Shown here piece after piece: positions 33,219 through 42,473 of a stretch of 64,000 nucleotides of DNA. The position numbers and the translations under genes are program-made. Each line of letters opens with the position of its first letter. The first letter of the stretch is position 1. The notes beneath the pieces were generated by a model. It was not told the DNA's origin and searched no databases. It worked only from the letters and a program-made list of their open reading frames with translations. Location of the stretch: the NCBI GenBank assembly GCA_029564115.1, contig JAKQQP010000396.1:9011-73010 (forward strand), written 5' to 3'. The DNA is from Candidatus Rifleibacteriota bacterium. GTDB taxonomy: Bacteria > Riflebacteria > Ozemobacteria > Ozemobacterales > Ozemobacteraceae.

Positions 33219-36098
33219 TTATGCCTCCGGTTTGATGATGTACCTTACAAAAACCGCACGCAGCTGGTCGTCGTTGACCTGTGTAGTTCCGAGTCTGGCT
33301 ATTTCGTCAGGGTTTTCGGCATCCCATTCTTCGCGTGGTATAAGCTTGAACTCCGCAAAACCGATGACTTTTACGGTATTTTCGAAGCCGGCATAATCGG
33401 CGGGAGGAGTATACTCGCCGTTAGGGTGAGCGTTGCTTTGCAGGTCGTAGACAGTGTTGGCGCCCTGGCTTATGGCGTAGTCACTGGGCTCGACGATCGG
33501 AAGAATGACGTAGGGATTCGGCGGGTAATAGACGCCGTCGATAGTGCCGCCGTAGAGCCTGAAGCCAAGCGGGTCAGGGTTGCCGCCCAGGCCGCCTTTA
33601 CCCGGGTCGGTCATGATGTGGTCTTCCATTTGTATGGTGCCGCTGAAGCCGAACATGAAGTTGTCTTTCCATTGGTTGACACCGCCACCGCTGACGTTAT
33701 CAGGGTCGATGTCGCCGTAGCCGCTCTTCTGTTTTCCGATAATCGTGGCGTAGTTACCGCTGGTAACATGCTTGATGCTGAAGCTGCTCTTAAGAATGGC
33801 GTTCAACAATAGCCTTTTGCTGTCAGTGTTCTGAAGGCCGCCAAAGAGAAGGGCATATTCACCCGAGCTTGCCCCTGTGGACATGACACCTTTGATAAGT
33901 TTTCCAGTTCCGAGCATTGAATTGTCGGTAGCTTTAACACCGGTATTGAAGGTCGAATTGATACTGCTGCCTGTAACTGGGTTGTTCAAAACCTGGCAGA
34001 GCAGCTCGGTCGCAGGCGAAACCGCGAAGGATGTATTGGCATTTGCCAGAGCGTTGATGCTTGAATAACGGTAGGTCGATTGCGGGAAGGTTCTCAGGTC
34101 AAAACCGGTAAAACCAAAGGAACTTGCATAAGGCACAGCGGAACCAACGCTCAGGGCTGATTGCCAAAGTGCCATGTCGAGAGTTTCGGCGCCAAAGTCG
34201 TGAGCCAGAAGATGGCCGTAGGTAGCCACATGGTTGCGCAACGCGGCAGCCACGGCCCACTTCATTTTCTGTGCCGGGTTTGCGTTCACAAACCAGGTTG
34301 CGTAATTTGCAGCCCCGATCGAAACCGTGTTACCCGTCAGGTCTACAGCGGTTTGAGGTTTTTGCGAAGACGAGTCGGTATGCCCCCCGGCAAGGGCGGC
34401 GGTCGAAAGGCTGTTATAAATGCCGCATTTGCTTGTCCCGCTGCCGCAGATAACCCCGGTTACGCCGGTCTGGTAGGGGAAGGCGGCAACTGGCAGCTGG
34501 TGGTAGAAAAGGTTCTGGTAAGTAGTACCACCCACCTTGTAGCCTTCGTTGCTCAGCTTTCGATCGAGACATTTGCGGTTTTTGAATGTGCAGTTAAGTC
34601 TGACGTCGTCCCAGTGTCCGGTGGCGTTGTTGAGAACTTTGCCGCCCTGAGCAAGGGTTCCGCCGCTGCTCCAGACTTTGTTTTTGTTTGTTTCATAGTC
34701 GTCTGCCCCGATGTTGAAGTCGTACCCCTGGGCAATTCTGAAATACTGGCGGCAGTAATCGCACATCAGGGCCGCTGCCAGCATGGCGTTGGCGTTACCT
34801 TTGGCTGTGGTCGGCACAAACTTTTTCAGGCGAAACAGATCTTCGCAGCAAAGAGCGTAGTGGTCGCAGCCATTGAGGTTACCCGTCAGGTCTTCTTCTG
34901 AATCTACGATAACCATGTTGTAGCTGCCCAGGCCGCCGCTGAGAACGGCAGCGTCGTTGGTGGTGGTATTATTTGCAGCGACGTAGTTTACCGATCTGTT
35001 AAACCCGCTCAGCGGCAGGCCGTAACTGCCGTAAGGAATTTTGGCCGCTGCGAGAAGCGCTCCTATGGCTGAGCCTGTTTTGTTGGTGTAAAGAGCCACT
35101 CGGGGGCGGTTCCAGAGCATGATAATCTGGTCGCCGGCGGCTGCCAGGTGGTATTCTATCGAAAGAATGCTCGTGTCAGGCTCTTCCTCGCTCAAAAGAG
35201 TGTAGGGAACACCATAGGAACCGAGAAGATTCTTAACTACACCGGCCGTGTCGTTGTAAAACAAAAAGGCGCCGCCGGCGTGCTCTGAATTTTTTAAAAG
35301 CCAGGTGACGGGCACGTAAGTGTCAACATCGTCGTTACTGTAGCGCATGCACCAGAACACTGCGCCGTAGGCCGCGAGAGCCTGCGCTTCGGTCAGACCT
35401 TCAAAACGAACCAGCAGCATTTCGAAGTCTATCTGCTCGCTGTCGCTGGCGGTGTCGTCAGGGGTGAAAATATCTTTTATTGCCTTGGTTTTTACTGAGC
35501 TTTTACCGCCGGTGCCAAGGCGGATGATATATTTGGTTCCTGAGGCAAAGCCGGTGTCGGGGCCAAATTTTGAATAGCTGTAAGTGTTGCCGAGGTCAGC
35601 GACCACCCCATGCGGAATAGCTATCGGCACTATGCCGTCGCCGCCGTCGAGAAGGTTGTTCTCGCGCATGGCAACTACATCAGAAAAACTGATCTTGAGC
35701 ACTTTGGCAAAAAACATGCCGACCTTTTGCCTTGCAAAAACCCTCAGATAGTTGTTTCTGAATTGACCCGAAGGAGGGGTGAAAGTTACCAGAAATTCCT
35801 GTAACTCGTCAGCATTGAAGCCGTTCAGCCCCATGACCTCTTTGCAGTGCAGGGTTACTTTATTTTTTATTTCATCGTTTAAAACAGGAGATGACAGACG
35901 TTTAAGAGTTATCATCTGATCGTAGCCTGCTTTCCAGGCTGCGTTAACCGCGGTCTGCAGGCGGGCCTGACTGTAGTAAAGATAGCCCACGTCGGTAACG
36001 AGAGCTGTCATGCCGATCAAAAAAAAGCTGGCGGCGGCGGTGAGAATCATTATGCTCCCCAGACGCCAATTTTTAAAGCTCGATGATTTGTTTGTCAT
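33219..36098 (-). CDS. Giant TadG-like protein 2
   Basis: A 959-residue paralogue of the 29382-32096 product. It has the same TadG N-terminus (VTDVGYLYYSQARLQTAVNA) and the same C-terminal motifs (SKRLLLNAIL, IDPDNVSGGG, TVYDLQSNAHPNGEY, IGFAEFKL, RYIIKPEA). The amidotransferase-like middle part (RPRVALYTNKTG, then LLAHDFGAETLD) has no Cys at the position of Cys558 in its paralogue, so any catalytic role would be lost here. The start at ATG 36098 has a GGAGTG site upstream; a longer start would add 18 residues. The next gene upstream ends at 36301, after a strong hairpin. Confidence 0.7.
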   Translation of the reverse strand: MTNKSSSFKNWRLGSIMILTAAASFFLIGMTALVTDVGYLYYSQARLQTAVNAAWKAGYDQMITLKRLSSPVLNDEIKNKVTLHCKEVMGLNGFNADELQEFLVTFTPPSGQFRNNYLRVFARQKVGMFFAKVLKISFSDVVAMRENNLLDGGDGIVPIAIPHGVVADLGNTYSYSKFGPDTGFASGTKYIIRLGTGGKSSVKTKAIKDIFTPDDTASDSEQIDFEMLLVRFEGLTEAQALAAYGAVFWCMRYSNDDVDTYVPVTWLLKNSEHAGGAFLFYNDTAGVVKNLLGSYGVPYTLLSEEEPDTSILSIEYHLAAAGDQIIMLWNRPRVALYTNKTGSAIGALLAAAKIPYGSYGLPLSGFNRSVNYVAANNTTTNDAAVLSGGLGSYNMVIVDSEEDLTGNLNGCDHYALCCEDLFRLKKFVPTTAKGNANAMLAAALMCDYCRQYFRIAQGYDFNIGADDYETNKNKVWSSGGTLAQGGKVLNNATGHWDDVRLNCTFKNRKCLDRKLSNEGYKVGGTTYQNLFYHQLPVAAFPYQTGVTGVICGSGTSKCGIYNSLSTAALAGGHTDSSSQKPQTAVDLTGNTVSIGAANYATWFVNANPAQKMKWAVAAALRNHVATYGHLLAHDFGAETLDMALWQSALSVGSAVPYASSFGFTGFDLRTFPQSTYRYSSINALANANTSFAVSPATELLCQVLNNPVTGSSINSTFNTGVKATDNSMLGTGKLIKGVMSTGASSGEYALLFGGLQNTDSKRLLLNAILKSSFSIKHVTSGNYATIIGKQKSGYGDIDPDNVSGGGVNQWKDNFMFGFSGTIQMEDHIMTDPGKGGLGGNPDPLGFRLYGGTIDGVYYPPNPYVILPIVEPSDYAISQGANTVYDLQSNAHPNGEYTPPADYAGFENTVKVIGFAEFKLIPREEWDAENPDEIARLGTTQVNDDQLRAVFVRYIIKPEA

Positions 36099-36255
36099 AA
36101 CCCACTCCTGACGATCTCTTAAGATCTTACACTGTTCTATAATATATACCAAGCAAGATTCGTGCTAGCCTTGCCACGACCCACAGCGCCCATAAAATGT
36201 TATTACGCGTGGTAAAAATTCCTCGGCTTTATAAGAAAAATTCCCCTCTTTTGAA

Positions 36256-36291
36256 TTTCGGGGGTGTCTGAGTTTGCAGACACCCCCGAAA
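36256..36291 (-). terminator. Strong hairpin after the Tad-cluster lipoprotein gene
   Basis: A perfect 15-bp stem (36256-36270 with 36277-36291) with a 6-base loop. On the minus strand it follows the lipoprotein stop by 9 bases but is followed only by a weak T stretch, so it may be a partial terminator or an mRNA-stabilising hairpin. The rest of the gap to 36099 holds no gene. Confidence 0.6.
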
Positions 36292-36300
36292 CAAAATCCG

Positions 36301-37449
36301 TTATTCTTCTTCCTGAACTGGTATGAGAGTCACTGATCCCGGGATGACTTCCATCCACATTTTGGTGACCGCTCCAGTGATGTTGTAACCGATGATGTCA
36401 CCGCTGTTGTTATTGGTCACGGGTATCGGTGCATTGGCAGAGGTCGAAATCATGTAATACCCCGCCGGCAGATTGTTCATTGCAAAATAGCCGCTAGAAT
36501 TGGTCGTCAGCCAGTCATAGATTATGCCGGGTGCGTATTTATCTGTCGGGTCTTCATCGTGCCAAAGCTTCAAAAAGCTATTGGTTGTAACCAGATACTC
36601 TTTGCCGCCAGACCCATCGTCTTTGAAGAGAACGCCCACCAGTGACCCGGTGTTTGTCCAGAGAGGGGCGAGAGAAAGGGTTCCCAGGTTGTAATAGCCG
36701 GGAAAGGTTGCGCCCGTGCCGTCGGTGAATGTACCGGTGGTGGTTATCTCGGCCTGGCCCAGAAGTATTTTGTTGCCCAGCACCAGAGTTCTGCTTTCTT
36801 CTCTGAAGCCATCTTTACTAATGGTGATGATGTAAGTGCCCGGTGCCAGGTTCGGAATAGAAAACTGGCCTGTCAGCAGACTGGTCGTTTGATAAGTCTG
36901 ACTCGCGTTATTGACGACTTTGATCGTTGCCGCCATTACTGGAGCCTGGTTCAATGCATTTTTTACCGTGCCGAAAAAGTTGAGGTTGGTGCCGGGGGCT
37001 GGTAGAGAAACAGGGGTTAAAGTGATGTCCAGTCTGGTGTTTGTATTCAATTCTACAATTTCAGACTTCAGTTCAAAAATGCCTGCTGTGTCTGAGGCAA
37101 TTATAAGGTAATAACCGCCTTTGACCAGCTTATTAAAGGCAAAAGCCTGGTTGTTGCTTGTCGAAGCATCATAGGTCTCTACGTTGGAGGTGCCGATGAG
37201 CTGGGCTTTGACTACGATAGAGGCGTTCGCATTGTTGATCAGATTGCCAGTCGAAGAGTCTCGAAGTGAGCCGATAAGCTGAGCTGTGCCTGTGGCCAGA
37301 GACGGAAGAACACTCGGCGGGGTGACCGGTGTTGCGGTGTCTGAGCCAGAAGGGTTAGCGCCGCCGCAGCCGGTCAGACATGCGGTCATCACCAGCAGGC
37401 ATGTCAGAGAGGTAAAGACCAGTTTGAGAAGTGAATTCTTCGAATTCAT
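36301..37449 (-). CDS. Lipoprotein with carboxypeptidase-regulatory-like repeats
   Basis: A 382-residue exported lipoprotein. The lipobox LTGC gives the acylated Cys28. Two beta-sandwich repeats of the carboxypeptidase-regulatory (CarboxypepD_reg-like) type follow, each with a pattern such as GSLRDSSTGNLINNANASIV, FAFNKLVKGGYYLII, IPNLAPGTYIITISKDGF and AMNNLPAGYYMIS. Such domains are usually adhesive or structural parts of surface proteins. The start at ATG 37449 follows AGGAGAC. It lies between the DUF192 gene and the second TadG gene in the Tad cluster, so it may serve pilus anchoring; that is inference. Confidence 0.8.
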   Translation of the reverse strand: MNSKNSLLKLVFTSLTCLLVMTACLTGCGGANPSGSDTATPVTPPSVLPSLATGTAQLIGSLRDSSTGNLINNANASIVVKAQLIGTSNVETYDASTSNNQAFAFNKLVKGGYYLIIASDTAGIFELKSEIVELNTNTRLDITLTPVSLPAPGTNLNFFGTVKNALNQAPVMAATIKVVNNASQTYQTTSLLTGQFSIPNLAPGTYIITISKDGFREESRTLVLGNKILLGQAEITTTGTFTDGTGATFPGYYNLGTLSLAPLWTNTGSLVGVLFKDDGSGGKEYLVTTNSFLKLWHDEDPTDKYAPGIIYDWLTTNSSGYFAMNNLPAGYYMISTSANAPIPVTNNNSGDIIGYNITGAVTKMWMEVIPGSVTLIPVQEEE

Positions 37450-37490
37450 GTTCCCGTCTCCTTTATGATGCAATAGGTTTGCAGGTTTTT

Positions 37491-37862
37491 TTAACATTGA
37501 TTTTGCTCCATTCTCAGGGTGTCGCCAATTTTGATCCCCGTCTTTGCAATAGTACCTGATTTAAGCTCGAGAACGGAGCTTACATCCTTGTGCCAACTCG
37601 AAAAACCTACCCAGGGTCGCAATTTTTCGTAAAGTGCGCGAATGGTGTTTTCGGCATCGAGAAAAACCGCATCGATCGGGTAGAGCATGAACATCATGTG
37701 AATAGAATTGCAGGGAGAAAGAAGAAGGCCTTCGTCTTCCGATGGCTCCTGTGTGAGCATCAGGCCGCGAAACCTCTGCCAGAAAGTTTCGGCCACGCGG
37801 ATACGGGTCGCAACTATCTGTTCGTCTTCCTTTCTGACTGCTTTCAAAAACATCGATGTCAT
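37491..37862 (-). CDS. DUF192 family protein
   Basis: A 123-residue DUF192 protein with the family segments RVAETFWQRFRGLML, LLSPCNSIHMMFMLYPIDAVFLD and SVLELKSGTIAKTGIKIGD. DUF192 proteins occur next to Tad pilus genes in many bacteria, but no biochemical role is established. There is no signal peptide. It follows tadC by 3 bases and is probably co-translated. Confidence 0.85.
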   Translation of the reverse strand: MTSMFLKAVRKEDEQIVATRIRVAETFWQRFRGLMLTQEPSEDEGLLLSPCNSIHMMFMLYPIDAVFLDAENTIRALYEKLRPWVGFSSWHKDVSSVLELKSGTIAKTGIKIGDTLRMEQNQC

Positions 37863-37865
37863 ATA

Positions 37866-38789
37866 TTATTTCGGCGCCATGGCTTCCATCATCTGGAAAA
37901 GGGCCGGGCCACCAATTACCACGCCAACGTTGGGGAAAATAAAGAATACCAGCGGAATCATCATCTTGACCGGGGCTTTGGCCGCCTCTTCTTCGGCACG
38001 CTGCCTGCGCTTGTCACGCAATTGCTCTGATTGAATGCGCAGAACCTGACCGATGGAAACACCCAGCTGGTCTGCCTGGATGATCGCAGAAATGAAGGCG
38101 TTCAGGTCGGGGTGGTCAACGCGATCAGCCATGCCTTTGAAGGCATCGCGACGAGACTGGCCCATGCGCATGTGGCGCAGCGTCAGGCCGAACTCATCAG
38201 GAATGGGGCCGCGCATTTTTTCGACGACCTTGTCGCAGGCTGCATCAAAGCCAAGCCCAGCTTCGACAGCGACTGTCAGCAGGTCGAGAACGTCAGGGAG
38301 CTGTCTCTGAATTCTGTGCAGACGATCGGCAATGCGGCGCTGCAAAAAGAGTCTTGGCCCCAGAATTCCAAGCATTGTGCCAATCAGAAGTGCCAGCATC
38401 GACATTCTGGGTTGGAAGACTATGGCGGCGGCAAAAAAGCTGGCAGGGGCTATTACCCTGAACAGGTTCTGAATAACGGCAAACTCACTTACTGTAAGGC
38501 CACCGGGGTAGCCCGCCTGCGCCAGTTCTTTTCTTAGAGAACTCTTTTGAATTTTCTTAAGCTCTTTTGGGTCGCGTTTTCCGGCCATGGTAGAGAGAAA
38601 CGGCCTGATTACACGATCGATGAAGGGCTGGTTCAGCTCTGCGTCGTGGGCTTCGGTAGTGTGATATTCGGGTATTTCTTCGAGCGAGGCCAATCGACCC
38701 TGAATGTCGCTTTTGCTGCCGGATGGGAACAGCAGCAGGATTACCAGAAAAATAATGAACCCGCCAAGAATCATGAAAATGATGTTCAT
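37866..38789 (-). CDS. tadC: Tad pilus inner-membrane platform protein TadC
   Basis: TadC and TadB are the T2SSF-type platform proteins on which the Flp pilus ATPase works. The 307-residue protein has an N-terminal membrane helix, a cytoplasmic domain with LPDVLDLLTVAVEAGLGFDA, and RMGQSRRDAFKGMADRVDHP. Further membrane helices flank IQADQLGVSIGQVLRIQSEQ and the C-terminal PVKMMIPLVFFIFPNV. It lies 6 bases after tadB in the same transcript. Confidence 0.93.
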   Translation of the reverse strand: MNIIFMILGGFIIFLVILLLFPSGSKSDIQGRLASLEEIPEYHTTEAHDAELNQPFIDRVIRPFLSTMAGKRDPKELKKIQKSSLRKELAQAGYPGGLTVSEFAVIQNLFRVIAPASFFAAAIVFQPRMSMLALLIGTMLGILGPRLFLQRRIADRLHRIQRQLPDVLDLLTVAVEAGLGFDAACDKVVEKMRGPIPDEFGLTLRHMRMGQSRRDAFKGMADRVDHPDLNAFISAIIQADQLGVSIGQVLRIQSEQLRDKRRQRAEEEAAKAPVKMMIPLVFFIFPNVGVVIGGPALFQMMEAMAPK

Positions 38790-38795
38790 AGTGTT

Positions 38796-39833
38796 TTAAA
38801 CCTCGATATCGACGATCTTCATGATGAAATACATGCCGATTATTTCCCAGACGACACCGGCTATGACAAGAAACCAGCCGCGAAATGCGCCCTGACGGAA
38901 CGTAAACAGCTTCATCATGAAGACGGGGTTGATCATATAGATCATTACCCCAAGAAAAATCGGCAGAGCGCCGACGATCAAACCAGATACCTTTGCCTGG
39001 GCAGTTTTTGTCTGGATGTCGCCTTTGATTTTCATGCGCTGCCTGATTGTGTAACCGATTTTTTCGAGAATTTCGGCAAGGTTGCCGCCGACCTGTCTTT
39101 GAATAAGAACGACTGTCGTTACCAGGTCCCAGTCTTCGCTGTCGACGCGGTCGTTCAGTGCAATCAGAGATTCTTCAAGGTTGACGCCAAGGCTGTTTTC
39201 TTTCAAAACGCGCTTGAGTTCTTTACCCATGGGTGGGAGTGTTTCGCGCGAGACCATCTCAAGAGCCTGCAGAAATGAATAGCCGGCCTTGAGGCCGTTA
39301 GCCAGCATGATCAGAGTGTCGAGAATCTGGTCGTTGAATGCCTTGACTCTTTTGCTCCGCATGACTGAAACCCAGATAAGAGGGGCTATATAACCTGCGA
39401 TGGCCAGGATCAGCCCCAGACCGAGATTTTTTAACACACCCATGGCAAATATCAATGACAGCATGATCGCCAGAAACTGGATGGCGACAAATTCATTGGC
39501 TTTGAGGGGAATATCGGCTTTGGCCAGTTTTTGAGCTATTCTGGCTGCCATGTTCTCTGGCGTGATTATTTTGCCCACATTGGCCAGGATTTTCTGGGGG
39601 GCGCTTCCGCCTCGCGACTCTTTCAGCCAGTCATCATCGTTGATTTCGATTGCCGGTTTTTCTTCTTCGTCCGGGTCACGATACTGCTCGGCCGCCATTT
39701 CGGTTTCAACGAGATACTGCTCCATACGTTGCCGGACTTCTTCTCCGGGCGGTTTGCCCAGAATAGAGAAGAGCAGCAACACGAACAACAGAGTCGCTAC
39801 GCCTACGAATCCTACAAAGATTAACTGAATCAA
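38796..39833 (-). CDS. tadB: Tad pilus inner-membrane platform protein TadB
   Basis: The 345-residue TadB has an N-terminal membrane helix, a variable cytoplasmic loop, two hydrophobic segments near 120-150, then the T2SSF core (ILDTLIMLANGLKAGYSFLQ, LVTTVVLIQRQVGGNLAEI and RMKIKGDIQTKTAQAKVSG) and a C-terminal membrane helix. It pairs with TadC as the pilus platform. Three bases separate it from cpaF. Confidence 0.93.
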   Translation of the reverse strand: MIQLIFVGFVGVATLLFVLLLFSILGKPPGEEVRQRMEQYLVETEMAAEQYRDPDEEEKPAIEINDDDWLKESRGGSAPQKILANVGKIITPENMAARIAQKLAKADIPLKANEFVAIQFLAIMLSLIFAMGVLKNLGLGLILAIAGYIAPLIWVSVMRSKRVKAFNDQILDTLIMLANGLKAGYSFLQALEMVSRETLPPMGKELKRVLKENSLGVNLEESLIALNDRVDSEDWDLVTTVVLIQRQVGGNLAEILEKIGYTIRQRMKIKGDIQTKTAQAKVSGLIVGALPIFLGVMIYMINPVFMMKLFTFRQGAFRGWFLVIAGVVWEIIGMYFIMKIVDIEV

Positions 39834-39836
39834 GTT

Positions 39837-41204
39837 TTACCACCCTCTCGATGTATCGGTAAAAATATTCTGAGGTAATGTTATACCAAATTCTTGAAAC
39901 TTGGAAGCGAACTTTGGTCTGATCCCGGTTGGTTTGAGACGCCCGATAATTTTGCCTTTCTCATCGACCCCGGTCTGCTCGAACCGGAAAATATCCTGGG
40001 TAACGACCTTGTCGCCTTCCATACCCTGAATTTCTGTCAGGTATGTAATTTTGCGCGAGCCATCTTTGAGACGAGACTGCTGCACGATCATGTGCACAGC
40101 AGAGCTGATCTGTTCTCGGATCGCTCTGACCGGGAGATCCATCCCGGCCATGAGAACCATGGTCTCGAGACGGGCGAGCATATCGCGGGGAGTATTGGCG
40201 TGACCTGTGGTCAAAGAACCGTCGTGGCCGGTATTCATGGCCTGCAGCATGTCTAGGGCTTCACCGCCGCGGCACTCACCGACGATGACGCGTTCGGGGC
40301 GCATGCGCAGAGTGTTTTTGATCAATTCGCGCATGGTGACTTCGCCTTTGCCTTCAATATTGGCCGGTCTGGTTTCGAGTCTGACCACGTGAGGCTGGCG
40401 CAGCTGAAGTTCGGCGGCGTCTTCGCAGGTAATGATGCGCTCGTCTTCAGGAATGAAGGAACTGAGAATGTTCAGCGTGGTTGTTTTGCCTGAGCCAGTA
40501 CCACCGGAAACAACGATATTGAGACGAACCTTGATGCAGGCTTCGATGAAAGAAGCCATTTCCTGGGTAAGAGTACCGAATTTGACGAGATCCTGGATAC
40601 CGAGTGCTTCTTTTTTGAATTTTCGAATGGTTATCGTTGGCCCATTCAGTGCCAGGGGAGGGATGATGGCATTAACGCGCGAGCCATCGGGAAGGCGGGC
40701 ATCGACGTAAGGTACCGATTCGTCGATGCGACGGCCGATCGGGGCTACGATACGTTCGATTATACGCATGACATGGTCGTTGTCTTTGAACTTGATATCA
40801 GAGAGTATCAATTTGCCCTTTTTTTCGTAATAAATCTGAAAAGGGCCGTTGACCATGACTTCAGAAATGTCTTCTTCGTCGAGAAGAGGCTGGATCGGGC
40901 CAAAGCCGACCATGTCGTCGAGCAGTGTGTTGCTCAACGATTCGCTTTCCCGCTGAGTCAGAGTTATGTTGGCTTTGGGGCTTTCTTCGGCGATGACGGC
41001 AAAAATTCTTTCGCGCAGCATGTTGCGCTTTTTGTCGATATTGGTTTCGGCCATGATCGCAGCCGGCATGTCGTCAATCAACTTAGTGTGAATGCGGTCT
41101 TTCAGCCTTTCAAAGCCGGTAATTTCTCTGGTAACCGCAGCTTCGATGATACCGGATTTTTCTGATTTTTTTTCTTCGTTCAGACGTGATAACAGACCAC
41201 CCAT
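39837..41204 (-). CDS. cpaF: Tad pilus assembly ATPase CpaF/TadA
   Basis: CpaF/TadA is the hexameric secretion ATPase that powers Flp pilus assembly. The 455-residue protein has the N-terminal helical domain (with [20 protein letters not shown]), the Walker A site [18 protein letters not shown], the Asp box [14 protein letters not shown], and the His/Walker B region [20 protein letters not shown] with [19 protein letters not shown]. It lies 12 bases after cpaE and 3 before tadB. Walker A is intact here, unlike in two neighbouring ATPases. Confidence 0.96.
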   Translation of the reverse strand: MGGLLSRLNEEKKSEKSGIIEAAVTREITGFERLKDRIHTKLIDDMPAAIMAETNIDKKRNMLRERIFAVIAEESPKANITLTQRESESLSNTLLDDMVGFGPIQPLLDEEDISEVMVNGPFQIYYEKKGKLILSDIKFKDNDHVMRIIERIVAPIGRRIDESVPYVDARLPDGSRVNAIIPPLALNGPTITIRKFKKEALGIQDLVKFGTLTQEMASFIEACIKVRLNIVVSGGTGSGKTTTLNILSSFIPEDERIITCEDAAELQLRQPHVVRLETRPANIEGKGEVTMRELIKNTLRMRPERVIVGECRGGEALDMLQAMNTGHDGSLTTGHANTPRDMLARLETMVLMAGMDLPVRAIREQISSAVHMIVQQSRLKDGSRKITYLTEIQGMEGDKVVTQDIFRFEQTGVDEKGKIIGRLKPTGIRPKFASKFQEFGITLPQNIFTDTSRGW

Positions 41205-41216
41205 TACTTACCTCCG

Positions 41217-42422
41217 TTAGTTAGAACCAAACAAAAGATCTTTAATTTTTAAAATGGCGCTTTTGCCAGTGTCGGGTACAGAACGCGAACCTGCAAGCTG
41301 CTCGGCCATGCCGAGAATCGAGCGGCCGATGGCGCTTGCCGGTGATTTCAAGACGATCAGTTCGCCCTGATTCAGCGATCTCTGCGCAATTTCAGATTCC
41401 ATTGGAACGGTCGCATAGACCGGGATTGACAGGCCGGCTTCCAGGTCGCTTTTCCCGATGCCGACGTTCGGGATTTCTTTGTTGAGAATCAACTTGACGC
41501 GACTCATATCAAAGTTTATATCACTGAATGTTTTCAGGCAGATTTTAGTATTCTTCAAAGAGCTTATTTCGAGGGTTGCCACCAGCAGAATCAGGGTGCT
41601 GCGATCGAGTATGCCCAACTCCTTTTCGGTTATCATCGGTGGGGTGTCGAACACTATGTATTGATATAAAGGTTTGGCCAGGTCGATTATTCTAAGCAGA
41701 TGTTCTGCTTTAACCGCGTCGGCGAGAGCCGGTTCACGTGGAGCGAGCAATAGATCGAGCCCGCATTCGTGCCTGATCAGGTTGCTTTCGATATCTCCAA
41801 ATGAAAAGTCAGGGGTTTCGACCAGATTGGAAATCGTTCTTTTGGCCGCCAGGTTCAAGGTGATGCCAACATCGCCAAATTGCAGCGAAGCGTCTATCAA
41901 AAGGGTTTTTTTGCCTTTGGAAGCCAGGCTGGCGGCTAGATTCACTGCCAGGGTAGTGCGCCCGACACCACCTTTGGTGGCAAAGAATGTAAGAATATCG
42001 GCGCTGGGCTCACTGGCAAAAAGTTCCGGGCGATCTTTCAGCCAGCTGTTGAAAACATTGTTGATAGTATCGACCAGTTCATTGGTCGAAAAAGGCTTTA
42101 CCAGAAAGTCTTTGGCGCCGGCTTTCATTGCCCGGCGGAAGTATTCCTGTTCGCTCTGAATCGACATTATAACTGTCTGAACGTTCGGAAAATCTTTGGC
42201 GAGTATTTCTGAGGCCTTCAGCCCATCGAGCTCCGGCATGTTGATATCCATCAGAACGATGTGAGGCTGAAACTCTTTGACCAAATCGATTGTTTCGCGA
42301 CCGTTGCGAGCTTCAGCAACTACCCTGATGTTATCCTGGTTCTTCAACATGCGCCTGACATTAGAACGAAGTTCATCCATGTCGTCGGCGATCAGAAGCT
42401 TTATGGTCGGTGTAGTTGACAA
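41217..42422 (-). CDS. cpaE: CpaE/TadZ-like protein: receiver domain plus ParA-like ATPase
   Basis: CpaE/TadZ places the Tad apparatus at the cell pole. The 401-residue protein joins a full receiver domain (acidic pair Asp13-14, phospho-acceptor Asp59, Lys109) to a ParA/MinD-like ATPase. The deviant P-loop reads KGGVGRTT (150-157), with Arg for the usual second Lys. Later motifs are LIDASLQFGDVG and VFDTPP. A functional-looking receiver suggests phosphorylation control. A 9-bp hairpin separates it from cpaC. Loss of the P-loop Lys is common in TadZ but may abolish hydrolysis. Confidence 0.9.
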   Translation of the reverse strand: MSTTPTIKLLIADDMDELRSNVRRMLKNQDNIRVVAEARNGRETIDLVKEFQPHIVLMDINMPELDGLKASEILAKDFPNVQTVIMSIQSEQEYFRRAMKAGAKDFLVKPFSTNELVDTINNVFNSWLKDRPELFASEPSADILTFFATKGGVGRTTLAVNLAASLASKGKKTLLIDASLQFGDVGITLNLAAKRTISNLVETPDFSFGDIESNLIRHECGLDLLLAPREPALADAVKAEHLLRIIDLAKPLYQYIVFDTPPMITEKELGILDRSTLILLVATLEISSLKNTKICLKTFSDINFDMSRVKLILNKEIPNVGIGKSDLEAGLSIPVYATVPMESEIAQRSLNQGELIVLKSPASAIGRSILGMAEQLAGSRSVPDTGKSAILKIKDLLFGSN

Positions 42423-42441
42423 TGTCTATCTCACTGTGAAG

Positions 42442-42463
42442 CCCCAGCCATTTCTGGCTGGGG
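42442..42463 (-). other. mRNA hairpin between cpaC and cpaE
   Basis: CCCCAGCCA (42442-42450), a TTTC loop and TGGCTGGGG (42455-42463). There is no T-run on the minus strand, so it is not a standard terminator. It may tune the amount of downstream transcript or mark a processing site. Confidence 0.55.
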
Positions 42464-42473
42464 GAGTGTAGTT

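Noticed and set aside
34161..34901. Long plus-strand open frame (246 codons) within the second TadG gene
   Set aside because: It is a shadow frame; the minus-strand TadG-like protein has a clear N-terminal family match and a paralogue.
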